Shown: positions 27,312 to 37,405, counted from the first letter of the stretch. The stretch is 64,000 nucleotides of DNA from Streptantibioticus parmotrematis (GCF_019890615.1 NZ_JAINVZ010000013.1:124001-188000); one strand, 5' to 3'. Notes: generated from the sequence alone by a model not told the origin. Numbers and translations: made by a program.

Positions 27312-28061
27312 TTGGCTTGAAGGCGACAGCTAGGACCAAAGACAAAGAAACACGAAGTCGCCGCGGCAATACGGGTGAGCTGTGGGCCGTTGTGGTCGAC
27401 CACGGTGAACCACGCTGCCGATGGCGCCGGGTGAAGACCATACCGCCAAGGGGTCCTCCAGGTCCGCTTCCAGCTGTTGTGTGAACCCATCAGCGTCCAG
27501 TGCGTCGGATCGCGGTTCGGGGCAGTCACTCGCCGACGTCAGCATGGGTAGTGGAGGGCGACGGGGCGGGCAAGACCGAACTGCAGCCGGGCCTCGTACC
27601 TCCAGTCCTCCAGCCACTTGAGCCGCGAGCGGTCGAGCAGGATGGAGGGCACCTCGTCCGCCGCCCGGATCGTGATGTGTCCGGATCGTGCTGACCAGAT
27701 TGGTCACCCGCTCGCGGCGTCGGATTCGGCGCGGGCGATCCGCAGGGAGAGCGGCCCGACTCCATCTGCGCGGTCGTACCAGTCTGGGCGCGCGACACAC
27801 CATCACCTGCGCCATCGGCGAGCTGCGGCCGCTGCTCGCCGAGCGAGGCTCCACCGTCAGTCCCGGAGTGCGGTTGCGGACCCTGGGTGAGGTCGTCGAC
27901 CACGGCAAGAGCAATCAGAACGCCGCCAAGACCATGGTGCTCTCGTTAGTCATGGCCTCCGGGTGGTGAGCAGGCGTGCCCGTCCACGACTGACCGGACT
28001 CTCGTCCCCGGTCCACCGACTGCTCTCGCGGAGGAGGGGACAGTAGTGTCCTGCTGACCAG
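27312..28061 (+). pseudogene. Transposase remnants (right copy) in otherwise empty stretch
   Basis: Around 27790-27950 the plus strand reads TITCAIGELRPLLAERGSTV and SPGVRLRTLGEVVDHGKSNQ, the same transposase segment as the minus-strand remnant at 9.1 kb. The catalytic core is absent. The rest of the stretch has no gene I can support. Confidence 0.55.
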
Positions 28062-29252
28062 TCAGAGCCGGCTGACGGCGGTGGCGCTCAGCGCGCTGGA
28101 GAACACTTCAACGTGCCCGATACGGCCGGGAAACCAGTCCGCCGGCCGGCCGTCGTACTGGCCCCGACCGATGACGAAGTCGCCTCCAGTGGCGTACGGC
28201 GTGGCAGCGACGGATTCACCCTCCAACCGTCCGTCGACGTACAACGAAAGACGCTCGGCGGCAAAGTCGTAGACGCCGACCAAGTGTGTCCAGTGGTTGA
28301 GAACGGGACGGCTGGTGGACAGCGCCCTGCTGCTGGCGGGGTCGGCGGAGTCGCTCGCTACCCTGGAGAACGCCCAGCGTTGGTCGACGACGGAATACTG
28401 CAGGTAGAACCCGCTGTTCATCGACCCGTCCTGGCTGACGGCAGTGGCGAACGCATACGTGCTGGACAAGGACACCCAGGCGGAGACGGTAAAGCTGGAG
28501 CCTGGGCCGGTGGCGAGGTCGGGGCCAGAGGTGGTGACCGCGCTGTTCTTACCGTTGAAGGATCCGCCCATGTCGGCGGAGAACGCCACGCCGCAGGCCT
28601 GTCCGCTGTGACGTCCCGTGCTGTCCCCCGGGCCCCAGGCCGCGTTGAGTTGCCAGGAGCCGGTGGGGGCCGGACCGGCGTACGCGCTCGGGTTGTCATG
28701 GCCGACGGACGACAGGTGGTCAGTCGGCCGGGGATCGACCGCACGCGTCAAGTGGGTCGATGGCTGTGCGGACGACAGGGACGCGGAGGCAGTCGGTGAC
28801 GGGGGCGTCGGCGACCCGTCGCCCGGTAACGCGCCGGCCGCCGCCCGAGACGCCGCCGCACCGGAGGCGGCTCGTGCGTGGTGGTCTAACCCGCCATTCG
28901 CAAACAGGAACGGAGCCGCGATGAGCGCCGAACCGATGATCGCCATCGTGGCCAGTAGCGGGGCTCGACGAAGTGAAGGACGAGCCGTGGGCGGGGGCGG
29001 GATCACGGGCACGGGCACGGCGAGTGTGGGTGGATCGTCCTCAGCCGTGGGGTCCGGATCGGCCCCCGCCCTGCCCCTTTCAGCCCCTGGCGTCCGAACG
29101 GCGGTCCGGTCGTTGACCTCGGAGGCGGGTACGGCCGACGGCACGAGGGGCGCCCCGGCTGCGAACTGGACATCAGACATGGCGATGGCTTTGCGGATCA
29201 CCGGTTCCACCGGCTCCGTGGGCTGCGGATCGTCCTCGTGCGAGGCTTTCAC
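28062..29252 (-). CDS. Membrane-anchored LamG/concanavalin-like protein
   Basis: This 396-residue protein has a proline- and acid-rich cytoplasmic N-terminus (1-90). A single membrane helix (LLATMAIIGSALIAAPFLF) follows, then a Ser/Thr/Pro/Ala-rich linker. The C-terminal 200 residues are a LamG-type jelly roll with SFTVSAWVSL, NHWTHLVGVYD, LYVDGRLEGE and FVIGRGQYDG...GRIGHVEVFS. Such domains bind carbohydrate or protein ligands outside the cell. GTG 29252 follows GGAGGAC. No partner gene identifies its ligand. Confidence 0.75.
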   Translation of the reverse strand: MKASHEDDPQPTEPVEPVIRKAIAMSDVQFAAGAPLVPSAVPASEVNDRTAVRTPGAERGRAGADPDPTAEDDPPTLAVPVPVIPPPPTARPSLRRAPLLATMAIIGSALIAAPFLFANGGLDHHARAASGAAASRAAAGALPGDGSPTPPSPTASASLSSAQPSTHLTRAVDPRPTDHLSSVGHDNPSAYAGPAPTGSWQLNAAWGPGDSTGRHSGQACGVAFSADMGGSFNGKNSAVTTSGPDLATGPGSSFTVSAWVSLSSTYAFATAVSQDGSMNSGFYLQYSVVDQRWAFSRVASDSADPASSRALSTSRPVLNHWTHLVGVYDFAAERLSLYVDGRLEGESVAATPYATGGDFVIGRGQYDGRPADWFPGRIGHVEVFSSALSATAVSRL

Positions 29253-29510
29253 GGGTGTCCTCCGTCGGTTCCGGTACGTCGTCGTGGCCCTGACGAGGTA
29301 CGGGCCTCGGTGCGGTTGGGTTCAATGAGGGGGCCGGAAGAACCAGGCCGCCGCGGCATAGAACCGAGTGGCGATGCCGTCCGTATCTCTATGGGGGACG
29401 GTGGCTGCACGCCCCTCGCCCAGCCCTCAAGGACTGGCAGTGGCTGGCTTGTACAGGAGGCGAGATGAAGCTCATGGTCGGTCGTTGTGGCCCCGCACCC
29501 GATCATGGAT

Positions 29511-30414
29511 CTAGGCAGTTTCGCTTAGATCAGCTGGTCGTTGTTCCGGTTGTGCCGTTGACTGATGCGCAGTGGGCGCGGATCGAGCCGTTGCTCCCGG
29601 ACCGGACACCGAGGCGGGGTGGCCGGTGGCGTAGCCATCGAGTGGTGATCGACGCGATCGCTTTCAAGTTTCAGAGCGGAACCCAGTGGGTTCACCTGCC
29701 CGAGAGGTACGGCAACTGGCGGGGCGTCTACAACCGGCGCGGATGTGGGCCGTCGACGGCACCTGGGAGCGGGTGTTCACCGCTCTGATGGCCCAGGCCG
29801 ACGCCGACGAGGACCTCAACTGGGCCGTATCGGTGGACTCCACGATCGTGCGGGCGCACCAGCACGCGGCGGGAGCCCGCAAAAAGGGGCCCCGGCGGGC
29901 GAACCCGACGACCACGCCATCGGCCGGTCCCGCGGCGGACTGACCACGAAGATCCATCTTGCCGCCGACGACCGCTGCCGGCCGCTGGCCTTCCATCTCA
30001 CCGCTGGGCAGGCGGGGGACGCGCCCGCCTTCACGGACGTCATGGCCCGCCTGCGCGTCCCCCGACCGCGGGGTCGACCCCGCACCAGGCCGGACGTGGT
30101 CCTGGCCGACAAGGCCTATTCGTCCCGCGCGATCCGCGACCATCTGCGCAAGCGAGGCATCCGAGCGGTGATCCCCGTTCCGGCGGACCAACGCGGTCAT
30201 CGACTGCGGCGCGGGAGCCGGGGCGGCAGGCCACCGGCCTTCGACCGCGAGACCTACAAGCAGCGCAACACCGTCGAGCGGTGCATCAACCGCCTCAAGC
30301 AATGGCGAGGGATCGCCACCCGCTATGAGAAGACCGCCACCATCTACCTGGCCGGACTACACATTGCAGGGATCTTCCTGTGGTCAGCCAGCTGATCCAA
30401 ACGAAACCACCTAG
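29511..30414 (+). mobile_element. IS5-family element, probably inactive
   Basis: The left end (CTAGGCAGTTTCGCTTAGAT at 29511) matches the reverse complement of the right end (CTAGGTGGTTTCGTTTGGAT, ending 30414), followed by shared ATCAGCTGG. CTAG at both edges may represent target sequence. The transposase inside is broken. Confidence 0.75.
29552..30395 (+). pseudogene. Frameshifted IS5-family transposase
   Basis: Three frames are needed. The first (from GTG 29552) encodes PLTDAQWARIEPLLPDRTP through YGNWRGVYNRR. A one-base change near 29742 moves to the frame encoding RMWAVDGTWERVFTALMAQ and VDSTIVRAHQHAAG. A second change at the GCAAAAAGGGG run (about 29879) is the normal programmed -1 site and leads into IGRSRGGLTTKIHL to the C-terminal RNTVERCINRLKQWRG. 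The first shift is not part of normal expression, so the gene is likely dead unless it is a sequencing error. Confidence 0.75.
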
Positions 30415-31131
30415 CCTTCAGGCCCTCCCTGGCGTTGCTCCTCTGCGGTGTGAAAGGGGACCATAACCGGCGCCGCCGTGTCGTCCAGGAGGGACGAGGG
30501 AGGGCGACGGAATGCGCTGTCCAGTATGTGGTGAACCTGCCTCACTGGCCGGGCGCCCCAACGCACTCGCCGTGGTGATTTCATTCAGCTGATAAGTGCT
30601 TCTCTTCGCGCAGCCATGAACGGAAACTCTGCCACCGGAAGGTATTTTTCCCCGACCATCTGCCATCGCGGTCGTGGAACAGTTCAAGTGGTCATGGCGT
30701 GACCTGAGGAAGTGTCACCAAGAAGCGTTGTGGCCATCGACGAGAGCGGCTGGCGGGTGCGACGGTCTTCCCCGAACGCGCGTAAGCGATCACTAGGTCG
30801 TTGATCGTCACTGCCTGGAGTCTGCGCAGGTGGGCTGAGTGAGCAAACGCATAGTGGGTGTCGTTTGAGCTCGCCAGCGAAGTCCGCGCCCCTGAACTCA
30901 AGTATGGCTGGCGATCGAGTCCGTGCTGCGGTCGACCTTTCGCAGCGAACTATGCCTCATGGCGGTCCATAAGTCAGCCCGTCAACTCACCTCGATTGCA
31001 TCGAATTTGGGCTTGACCGCAGCGATCGGGATCGACAAAATTGCGTGCCGCGGTGCTGCTCGCTCAGTGCTGGCCGACCAGATGAGCAGAGTGAGTATTT
31101 GATAATGCCAACCAACGGCTAAGGGGCAGGC
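30415..31131. other. Intergenic stretch with possible transposase scraps
   Basis: The plus strand contains MRCPVCGEPASLAGRP at 30511, which resembles a zinc-ribbon start of an ISL3-type transposase, but it soon ends. The sequence at 30910-31080 has an open-looking frame without a start. No other gene is supported. The promoter of the tyrosine ammonia-lyase gene presumably lies near the right end. Confidence 0.35.
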
Positions 31132-32628
31132 ATGTCTTCCTTGCTCAGCAGTCTGAGTCTTGACGCGACGCTCACGATGGAGATGCTCGAGCGCGCCGCT
31201 CAGCCCATCGAAGTGCTGATACCCGATGCCATGATGGCGCAGGTGGAGCGTGGCCACGCGTTCGTCCAGAAGATTCTGGCCGAGGGCGGCCAGCCGGTGT
31301 ATGGGGCCACGACCGGGTTCGGGCCGCTGGTGGACTTTCACGGCCGGACGGCCCAGGAAGACCAGTGCGACAACGCCTTGCAGCATCTCACCGCCGGCCA
31401 GGGCCCCGACCTGCCGCTGCCCGTCGTACGGGCGGCCATGTTGATCCGTCTTCGGTCCCTCTCATGCGGTCTGTCCGGCATCTCGCCCGCCGCCATCGAG
31501 GCGTTGCGTGCGGCCCTGGCAACCGCCTTCACTCCGGCAGTACCGACGCTGGGATCGGTGGGTGCCAGCGGTGACTTGGTGCCGTTGGCCTATGTGGCGC
31601 AGAGCCTGCGCGGGGTTGGCGACGCCTATGTGGGTGGCGAGCGAATGCCCGCGGCCCGGGCGCTGGCCGCGGTCGGGCTGAGCTCTCTTGTCTTCACCGG
31701 CCGGGACGCGCTCTCCCTGGTCAACGGCACATCGGTGACCAGTGCCGCCGGCGGCCTGGCGGTGGCGTCGCTGCAGCGTTCACATGAAGTCGCCATCGCT
31801 CTGAGCGCTTTGCTCACCGACCTGCTCGGCGCGGCGCCGGCGTTCCTGCTCCCGCCGCTGCTGGCAGCCTATGGGCATCCGGCAGTCCGACAGGTCGGGC
31901 AGGGGCTGACAAGTTGGCTCGAGGGCAGCGTTCCGTCGGGTACCCGCTCGCTGCAGGAGCCGTACAGTGTGCGGTGCGTCCCGCAGCTGCTGGGGGCCGC
32001 GCGTTCCGCGGTGGACTGGGCCGGCCAGGTGGTGCAGTACGACCTCGAAGGCGTCAGCGACAACCCGCTGTTCTTCGCCGACGAGGACTTGGTCGCCCAT
32101 GGTGGCAACTTCTTCGGCCAGCCGACCGCGTTCGCCGCCGACCTGCTCTCGATGGTCGCCACGCAGCTCGGCAACCTGGCCGAGCGGCAGCTGGACCTAC
32201 TGGTGGACCCGCACCGCAACGCTGGCCTGCCACCCATGCTCACCCCTCTGGCGGGTGAGCACCACGGGGTCCAGGGCGTCCAGCTCGCCGCCACCGCGAC
32301 GGTCGTCTCGATGCGCCGCCATTGCGTCCCCGCGAGCACGCAGAGCGTGCCGACGAACCTGCACAACCAAGACGTGATCCCGTTCGGCACGCAGGCCGCC
32401 TTGACAGCGCTGCACCAGGCGAAGTCGCTGCGGATACTGCATGGCAGCCTAGCCGTCGCTCTGCGGCAGGCGGCGTACTTGAAACCCGGTGGGGCATCGG
32501 CTCCTCGGTGTGCCGAACTTGTCGCCGCACTGGCTGACCTGGTCACGCCGATCGCTGAGGATCGCCCTCTGGACGCCGATGTTCGCGCCGCCGCCGATGT
32601 CCTGGACCGGGTCGTGCGAGAGGCCTGA
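31132..32628 (+). CDS. Tyrosine ammonia-lyase-like MIO enzyme
   Basis: The 498-residue protein has catalytic Tyr57 in YGATTGFGPL, the MIO triad Ala145-Ser146-Gly147 in GSVGASGDLVPL, NGTSVTSA, and EGVSDNPLFF. The selectivity pair is His85-Leu86, the combination that marks tyrosine ammonia-lyases such as the Rhodobacter enzyme, so p-coumarate is the expected product. It differs from the other MIO enzyme in this window. The downstream hydroxylase/methyltransferase fusion begins 2 bases after its stop, and a coumarate-CoA-ligase-like gene follows, which fits a phenylpropanoid route. Confidence 0.85.
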   Translation: MSSLLSSLSLDATLTMEMLERAAQPIEVLIPDAMMAQVERGHAFVQKILAEGGQPVYGATTGFGPLVDFHGRTAQEDQCDNALQHLTAGQGPDLPLPVVRAAMLIRLRSLSCGLSGISPAAIEALRAALATAFTPAVPTLGSVGASGDLVPLAYVAQSLRGVGDAYVGGERMPAARALAAVGLSSLVFTGRDALSLVNGTSVTSAAGGLAVASLQRSHEVAIALSALLTDLLGAAPAFLLPPLLAAYGHPAVRQVGQGLTSWLEGSVPSGTRSLQEPYSVRCVPQLLGAARSAVDWAGQVVQYDLEGVSDNPLFFADEDLVAHGGNFFGQPTAFAADLLSMVATQLGNLAERQLDLLVDPHRNAGLPPMLTPLAGEHHGVQGVQLAATATVVSMRRHCVPASTQSVPTNLHNQDVIPFGTQAALTALHQAKSLRILHGSLAVALRQAAYLKPGGASAPRCAELVAALADLVTPIAEDRPLDADVRAAADVLDRVVREA

Positions 32629-32629
32629 C

Positions 32630-34156
32630 GTGACGGAAACGACCACGCGAAGATCCGGACCGTCCGCCATCGGTTCAGGGGGCGATCTGGCCGTACTGCG
32701 GCTGCCCATGCCGGAGGAACCGTTGGCTGAGTGTGATGGATTCGCCTGCCGACATTCGGGGGACAGGGCGGGAGCCCGTGCCTCAGCGCCCGAACCTGGT
32801 ACCACGACGGCCGAGGGGCACGCTTGGTACCGCTGGCTGCTCGGTCACCATGTGTCGTTCGGGGTGTGGCGCCTGATCTGCGGGTCACTGTCCGGCGCGC
32901 TGGCGGGAGCCGACCTCGCTGCGGAGCTGTTCGACGTGTACTCCGCGCTTCTGCTCTACTCGGGGTCCTGCACGTCTCAGGTGTACGCGGATGCGATCCG
33001 GCCGCGCATGATGTCGTGCCACTCTGCCTTCAGCGGTACCTGGTCGCGGGACTACGAACTGGTTCGGACGTTGCTCGGTCCGCCCTTGTCGCGCAACCGT
33101 GGCACGCGGCTCGCCGTCGCCGTCCAGTTCAACAGGCTGGTGCACATGTCGGTCGCCAAGCGGCTTGTGCCCACTGGCAATTCGCTTCTGCGTGACTCGG
33201 GAAAGGCCGGCGTCCCCCCGACCGACGACGAGCGCGCTCTCTTCGACTTGTTCTTCAGCACACGTCGGGTCAGCACCTGCTCCGTCGACTTCCGCACGCA
33301 GATGATCGAGCGCACTGATCTGATCCTCTCCGACCTGGCCGCACAACCGGTCACCACTCGACACGGGCGAGCCGACCTCGACCGGTTCCAGATGGGCCTG
33401 CGCGGCAAGTTCGAACGCCTTGTCAGCATCACCCGGCAACTAACCCACGAGGAAGGGCTGTGCGGTATGACCGAGCAAGAGCAGGCGGTATTCACGGCGG
33501 ACGCGATGAAAGCCGTGCCGGTCTCCCCCGAACTCATCGACTACGTCCAGCAGCAGGCCGGGCCGCTGTCGCCGACGCAGCGCTGGTTGATCGATCGGAC
33601 GCGTGCGTTGGGCCAAGCGTTCGAGATGCAGATTCCCCCGGAGCAGGGCCAGTTTCTCACCCTGCTGGCCCGGTCGATCGGGGCCAGCAGGATCGTCGAA
33701 GTCGGCACCTTCACTGGCTACTCGACGCTCGCGTTGGCAGCTGGGCTCGGCCCGGAGGGGCAGGTGCTGACCTGCGACCTGTCCGACGAGTGGACCGCGG
33801 TCGCGCAGGAGGCATGGAGAGAGGCGGGGGTGGCCGACCGGATAGAGCTGAAGCTGGGGCGGGCTGCGGACACCTTGCGCGCACTGCCGACGGAACCGAC
33901 CATTGACTTGGCCTTCATTGACGCGGACAAGGTCGGCTACGTCGAATACTGGGAGCTGCTGGTGCCCCGGATCCGGCCAGGCGGGCTATTGCTCGTCGAC
34001 AACGTTCTTTACTACGGCGACGCTGTCTCCCCGGACGCCGTGGGCAACGCCCGGGCAATCCGGGAGTTTAATGCACATGTCCTGGCGGACGACCGGGTTG
34101 AATCGGTGCTGCTGACCATCGCCGACGGTCTCACCGTCGCCCGCAAGAAGTTCTGA
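32630..34156 (+). CDS. Fusion of haem-dependent tyrosine-hydroxylase-like domain and O-methyltransferase
   Basis: Starting at GTG 32630, the product is about 508 residues. The N-terminal ~290 residues (AWYRWLLGHHVSFGVWRLI, LYSGSCTSQVYADAIRPRM, FSGTWSRDYE) resemble the LmbB2/Orf13/SibU haem-dependent L-tyrosine 3-hydroxylases. I judge this by recollection of the family, not by search. The C-terminal ~220 residues are a caffeoyl-CoA/catechol-type O-methyltransferase: IVEVGTFTGYSTLALAAGL (motif I), LTCDLSDEW, IDLAFIDADKVGY (metal-binding) and GGLLLVDNVLYYGDAV. Together they would hydroxylate a phenol and methylate the resulting catechol in one polypeptide. It lies between the tyrosine lyase and the ligase. 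Confidence 0.7.
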   Translation: MTETTTRRSGPSAIGSGGDLAVLRLPMPEEPLAECDGFACRHSGDRAGARASAPEPGTTTAEGHAWYRWLLGHHVSFGVWRLICGSLSGALAGADLAAELFDVYSALLLYSGSCTSQVYADAIRPRMMSCHSAFSGTWSRDYELVRTLLGPPLSRNRGTRLAVAVQFNRLVHMSVAKRLVPTGNSLLRDSGKAGVPPTDDERALFDLFFSTRRVSTCSVDFRTQMIERTDLILSDLAAQPVTTRHGRADLDRFQMGLRGKFERLVSITRQLTHEEGLCGMTEQEQAVFTADAMKAVPVSPELIDYVQQQAGPLSPTQRWLIDRTRALGQAFEMQIPPEQGQFLTLLARSIGASRIVEVGTFTGYSTLALAAGLGPEGQVLTCDLSDEWTAVAQEAWREAGVADRIELKLGRAADTLRALPTEPTIDLAFIDADKVGYVEYWELLVPRIRPGGLLLVDNVLYYGDAVSPDAVGNARAIREFNAHVLADDRVESVLLTIADGLTVARKKF

Positions 34157-34161
34157 CCGGC

Positions 34162-36201
34162 ATGACCTCCCAGCCGCCCCGTGCGGCAGCCGAACCGGAC
34201 GTGAGGGTTTTCCGCCCGTCGTTCGACGACCCGGGCGACATGGGGTTGTCCGAGTACGTACTCGGACGAGCGTCCGCCGGGGGAGACCGGCTCGCCGTCG
34301 TGGATCGGTCCCGCGGCGGCCGCCCACGCGAATGGACTTACCAGGCACTGAAGTCGGCTGTGCACGGCCTGGCCGGACACCTGAGGGACATCGGGTTGCG
34401 TCAGGACGACGTTGTGGCCGTCCTGACCGAAACCAGTTCGGAGTTCGTGATCGCCTACTACGGCGTGCTGGCAGCCGGTGGGGTCGTACTGTGCCTTGAC
34501 CCCCGGGGTACCGAAACCGGTTGGAAGGCGGAACTGGCCTTGTGCCGTGCACAAGTGCTCGTGGTGGAGACCGCGCTCTGGCCCTGTCCGCCCCGCTCGC
34601 CCAAAGGCGACGTCCACATAGGCCAGTGCGGGAAGGAGGTACCGACCTGGTCGGAGGTGATCGCGCCGCGGGACGCGGCCGGGTACGCCCCGGGGGGCCA
34701 CCGCCGCGCAGTGCTGATGTCCTCGAGCGGCACCCAGGGACTGCCGAAGAAGGTCGTTCTGACCCATCGCAACCTGACGGCCGGACTGGCGCAGATCGCG
34801 AGTGTCCACCGCGTCGGCGACGGAGAAGCGGTGACGTGCGTCGGACCGCTGCGGCACATATACGGCATGCAGATGGCCATGAACCCGGTTCTTCGGGCCG
34901 GCGGCACCCTCGTCATCACCGCGGCGCGTTTCCATCTCACCGAGCTGCTCGATGCCATCCGCGAGCATCATGTGGCCGTTGCCTACCTGGTGCCCAGCGT
35001 CATCGTCGAACTCGCCGACCTGCCCTCGCTCCCGGACCTGCCGGGACTCCGCTTGATCGTGTCGGGGGGCGGCCCGTTGGCAGCGTCGGCGGCGACCGAA
35101 TGCAGTCGGCGCACGCGGACCCCCATGGTGCAAGGATTCGGCATGACCGAGGCAGGGTGTGTGTCCTTCACCCCAGACAGCCAACCGGGGCCTGTGGGAT
35201 CCATCGGGGTTGTACTACCGGGGACGGAAGCGCGCTTCGCGGATCCGGGGACCGGTGAACCTCTCGCACCCGGCCAGGCCGGAGAGCTGTGGGTCCGGGG
35301 TCCGCAGATCACCCCCGGCTACCTAGAGGACCCTGGCCCTTCCGCGTGGGATCGCGACGGCTGGTTCCGTACGGGAGACCTCGCAATCCAAGACTCCCGC
35401 GGATACCTGCGGATCGTGGGCAGAGTCAAGTCGCTGATCAAGTACAAGGGGCACCAAGTGGCCCCTGCTGAGCTCGAGGCGCTCCTGCTGGCCCATCCCG
35501 CCGTGGTGGACGCGATGGTGATCGGCGAACCCGACAGCGCTGTTGGCGAACTGCCCAAGGCGTTCGTCGTGGCCTCTCGGGACGTTTCACTCCGTGAGAT
35601 CGCCGCATACGTCGCCGCCAGAGTCGCTGCGCACAAACGGATCCGGCGTATTGAGCGGGTCCGCGAGATCCCACGCTCAGCCATGGGCAAGCCGGCTCGT
35701 CCCGCGCCGCTTCGGGTGATCGTCACTGCTGGTTCGACAGGTCCTTGGCGGCACGTCGCCGCCGAGCTGGTTGGAGCGGGCGCATACGTGCTGATCACCG
35801 GAGAGGAGGAGATCAGCCTGGCTGAGGTCACCGGGCAGCTGCGCGGCGCACCGGGCTTGATCGCCTCGACCGTGGTCGACACCGGCAGCGCGGGGTCATG
35901 GGCGGATACCGCTTACGCGACGTTCGGCGGCATCGATGTCTTCATCGATACCGCGCACACAGGACTCCTCCGCGCGATGGCGTCGAGAATGGCCGCAGCG
36001 GGCTGGGGCCGCCTCATCACACCAGATACCGAAACGGCCGCTGACGTGGCCCGAGAACTCACCGGCACCGACGTGAGCGTGGTCGCCTACCACCCGGGAC
36101 ACCTACCCAGCCGACCCGCGGCTCTCATGGCCCTCGCCACTGGTGCCGTGGACCACCTCTCCGGTTCGTGTTCCACCGCGGAAGATCTGGAGTGCCCATG
36201 A
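34162..36201 (+). CDS. 4-coumarate-CoA-ligase-like enzyme with C-terminal SDR-like domain
   Basis: This 679-residue protein begins with an ANL ligase (1-~515): VLMSSSGTQGLPKKVVLTHRN, QGFGMTEAG, WFRTGDLAIQDSRGYLRIVGR, LIKYKGHQVAPAE, and the C-terminal lysine in PRSAMGKPARP. It should activate a cinnamate to its CoA or carrier thioester. From about residue 520 a Rossmann-like segment follows (LRVIVTAGSTGPWRHVAAEL, later GGIDVFIDTAH). This resembles a short-chain dehydrogenase but is only ~160 residues and lacks a YxxxK motif I can see. Its stop overlaps the next P450 start (ATGA), so the fused form looks native. It may be a degenerate or non-catalytic domain. Confidence 0.7.
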   Translation: MTSQPPRAAAEPDVRVFRPSFDDPGDMGLSEYVLGRASAGGDRLAVVDRSRGGRPREWTYQALKSAVHGLAGHLRDIGLRQDDVVAVLTETSSEFVIAYYGVLAAGGVVLCLDPRGTETGWKAELALCRAQVLVVETALWPCPPRSPKGDVHIGQCGKEVPTWSEVIAPRDAAGYAPGGHRRAVLMSSSGTQGLPKKVVLTHRNLTAGLAQIASVHRVGDGEAVTCVGPLRHIYGMQMAMNPVLRAGGTLVITAARFHLTELLDAIREHHVAVAYLVPSVIVELADLPSLPDLPGLRLIVSGGGPLAASAATECSRRTRTPMVQGFGMTEAGCVSFTPDSQPGPVGSIGVVLPGTEARFADPGTGEPLAPGQAGELWVRGPQITPGYLEDPGPSAWDRDGWFRTGDLAIQDSRGYLRIVGRVKSLIKYKGHQVAPAELEALLLAHPAVVDAMVIGEPDSAVGELPKAFVVASRDVSLREIAAYVAARVAAHKRIRRIERVREIPRSAMGKPARPAPLRVIVTAGSTGPWRHVAAELVGAGAYVLITGEEEISLAEVTGQLRGAPGLIASTVVDTGSAGSWADTAYATFGGIDVFIDTAHTGLLRAMASRMAAAGWGRLITPDTETAADVARELTGTDVSVVAYHPGHLPSRPAALMALATGAVDHLSGSCSTAEDLECP

Positions 36202-37374
36202 CCGACGCAACATTGGACTACCCGTTCAATGATCCACGCACCCTGACCGTCTCGGGGAAGTACGACCAGCTTCGCGGCTCCCGGCAGCTGCCGAAGGTCC
36301 GGCTTCCGTTCGGCGAACCCGCCTGGCTGATCACCGAGTACGCACAGGCCCGGTTCGTCCTGGGAGATTCTCGCTTCAGCCGGGCCGCCGCGAGAGGCCG
36401 GGACATCCCGCGGCAGTCTGACTCGCCGAATGAAGCGGGTCTGCTGGCGATCGATCCGCCTGATCACAGCCGGCTGCGCTCCCTGATCGCCAAGGCGTTT
36501 ACCGTAGGGGCGGGTTGAAGGGCTTAGGCCGCGGATCCGCGCGCTCGCCGAGGAGCTCATCAACGCGATGAAGGGCGCTGGCCCCCCAGCGGATCTGGTC
36601 GAAGATTTCGCGCTGCCACTCACCTTGGGTGTTATATCCGATCTCCTGGGAGTTCCGGAGGAAGACCGCGGGCGGTTTCGTGTCTGGAGCGGCTCGCACC
36701 TGTCGACCAGTGTGCTGTCCGCCACGGAGACGACCGCGCAGTCCCGAGCGCTGCACGCCTACATCACGGGTCTGACGGACCGGCGGCGTGCGGATCCGGC
36801 TGACGACCTGTTGAGCGACCTCATAGAGGCCAGGACCAGGATGACCGACTGTCCGGAGACGAACTTGTGCAGGTGGTGATCACGCTCCTGTTCGCCGGCT
36901 ACGAAGCCACCTCCACGCAGATTCCCAGCTTCACGCGCTTTCTTCTGGAGCGGCGCGGGTGGTGGGCTGAGCTGGTCACTCATCCAGAGAAGATCCCGGT
37001 CGCGGTGGAGAAACTACTCAGGTTCGTGCCCTTGATGGCTGGCGCCGGAACGATGCCGCGTTACGCGCTGCACGGCGGTAGGCGAGACTGTCATCGCCGA
37101 GGGCGAGCCGGTGATCGTGTCGCTGGGCGCGTGCAACAGGGACACCGGGGTCTTCGAGAACCCCGGTGAGTTCTGCATCGACCGACGGCCCAAGTGCCAT
37201 TTGGCCTTCGGGCACGGCCCGCATCACTGCGTGGGGATGTCGCTGGCCCGCGTCGAACTGCAGGAGTCGATTGGTGCCCTCCTGCGTGCGCTCCCTGGCC
37301 TCCGGTCGGCCGGGGAAGTCAAGTGGAAGGACCAGGTGATGCGCGGCTTCCGCACGATGCCGGTTCGCTGGTGA
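36198..37374 (+). pseudogene. Frameshifted cytochrome P450
   Basis: The gene starts at ATG 36198, overlapping the ligase stop, with LPFGEPAWLITEY and IDPPDHSRLRSLIAKAF. It then needs at least three frame changes. One extra G lies in a G-run near 36513, a shift lies near 36845, and another near 37075. Later pieces carry the I-helix FAGYEAT and the haem loop FGHGPHHCVG, and the frame ends normally. All parts of a bacterial P450 of about 390 residues are therefore present but not in one frame. The changes are small indels, some in homopolymers, so decay or sequencing error are both possible. Confidence 0.8.
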
Positions 37375-37405
37375 ACCGCCGGTCCTTGAGTACAGAGAGG
37401 TCGAT

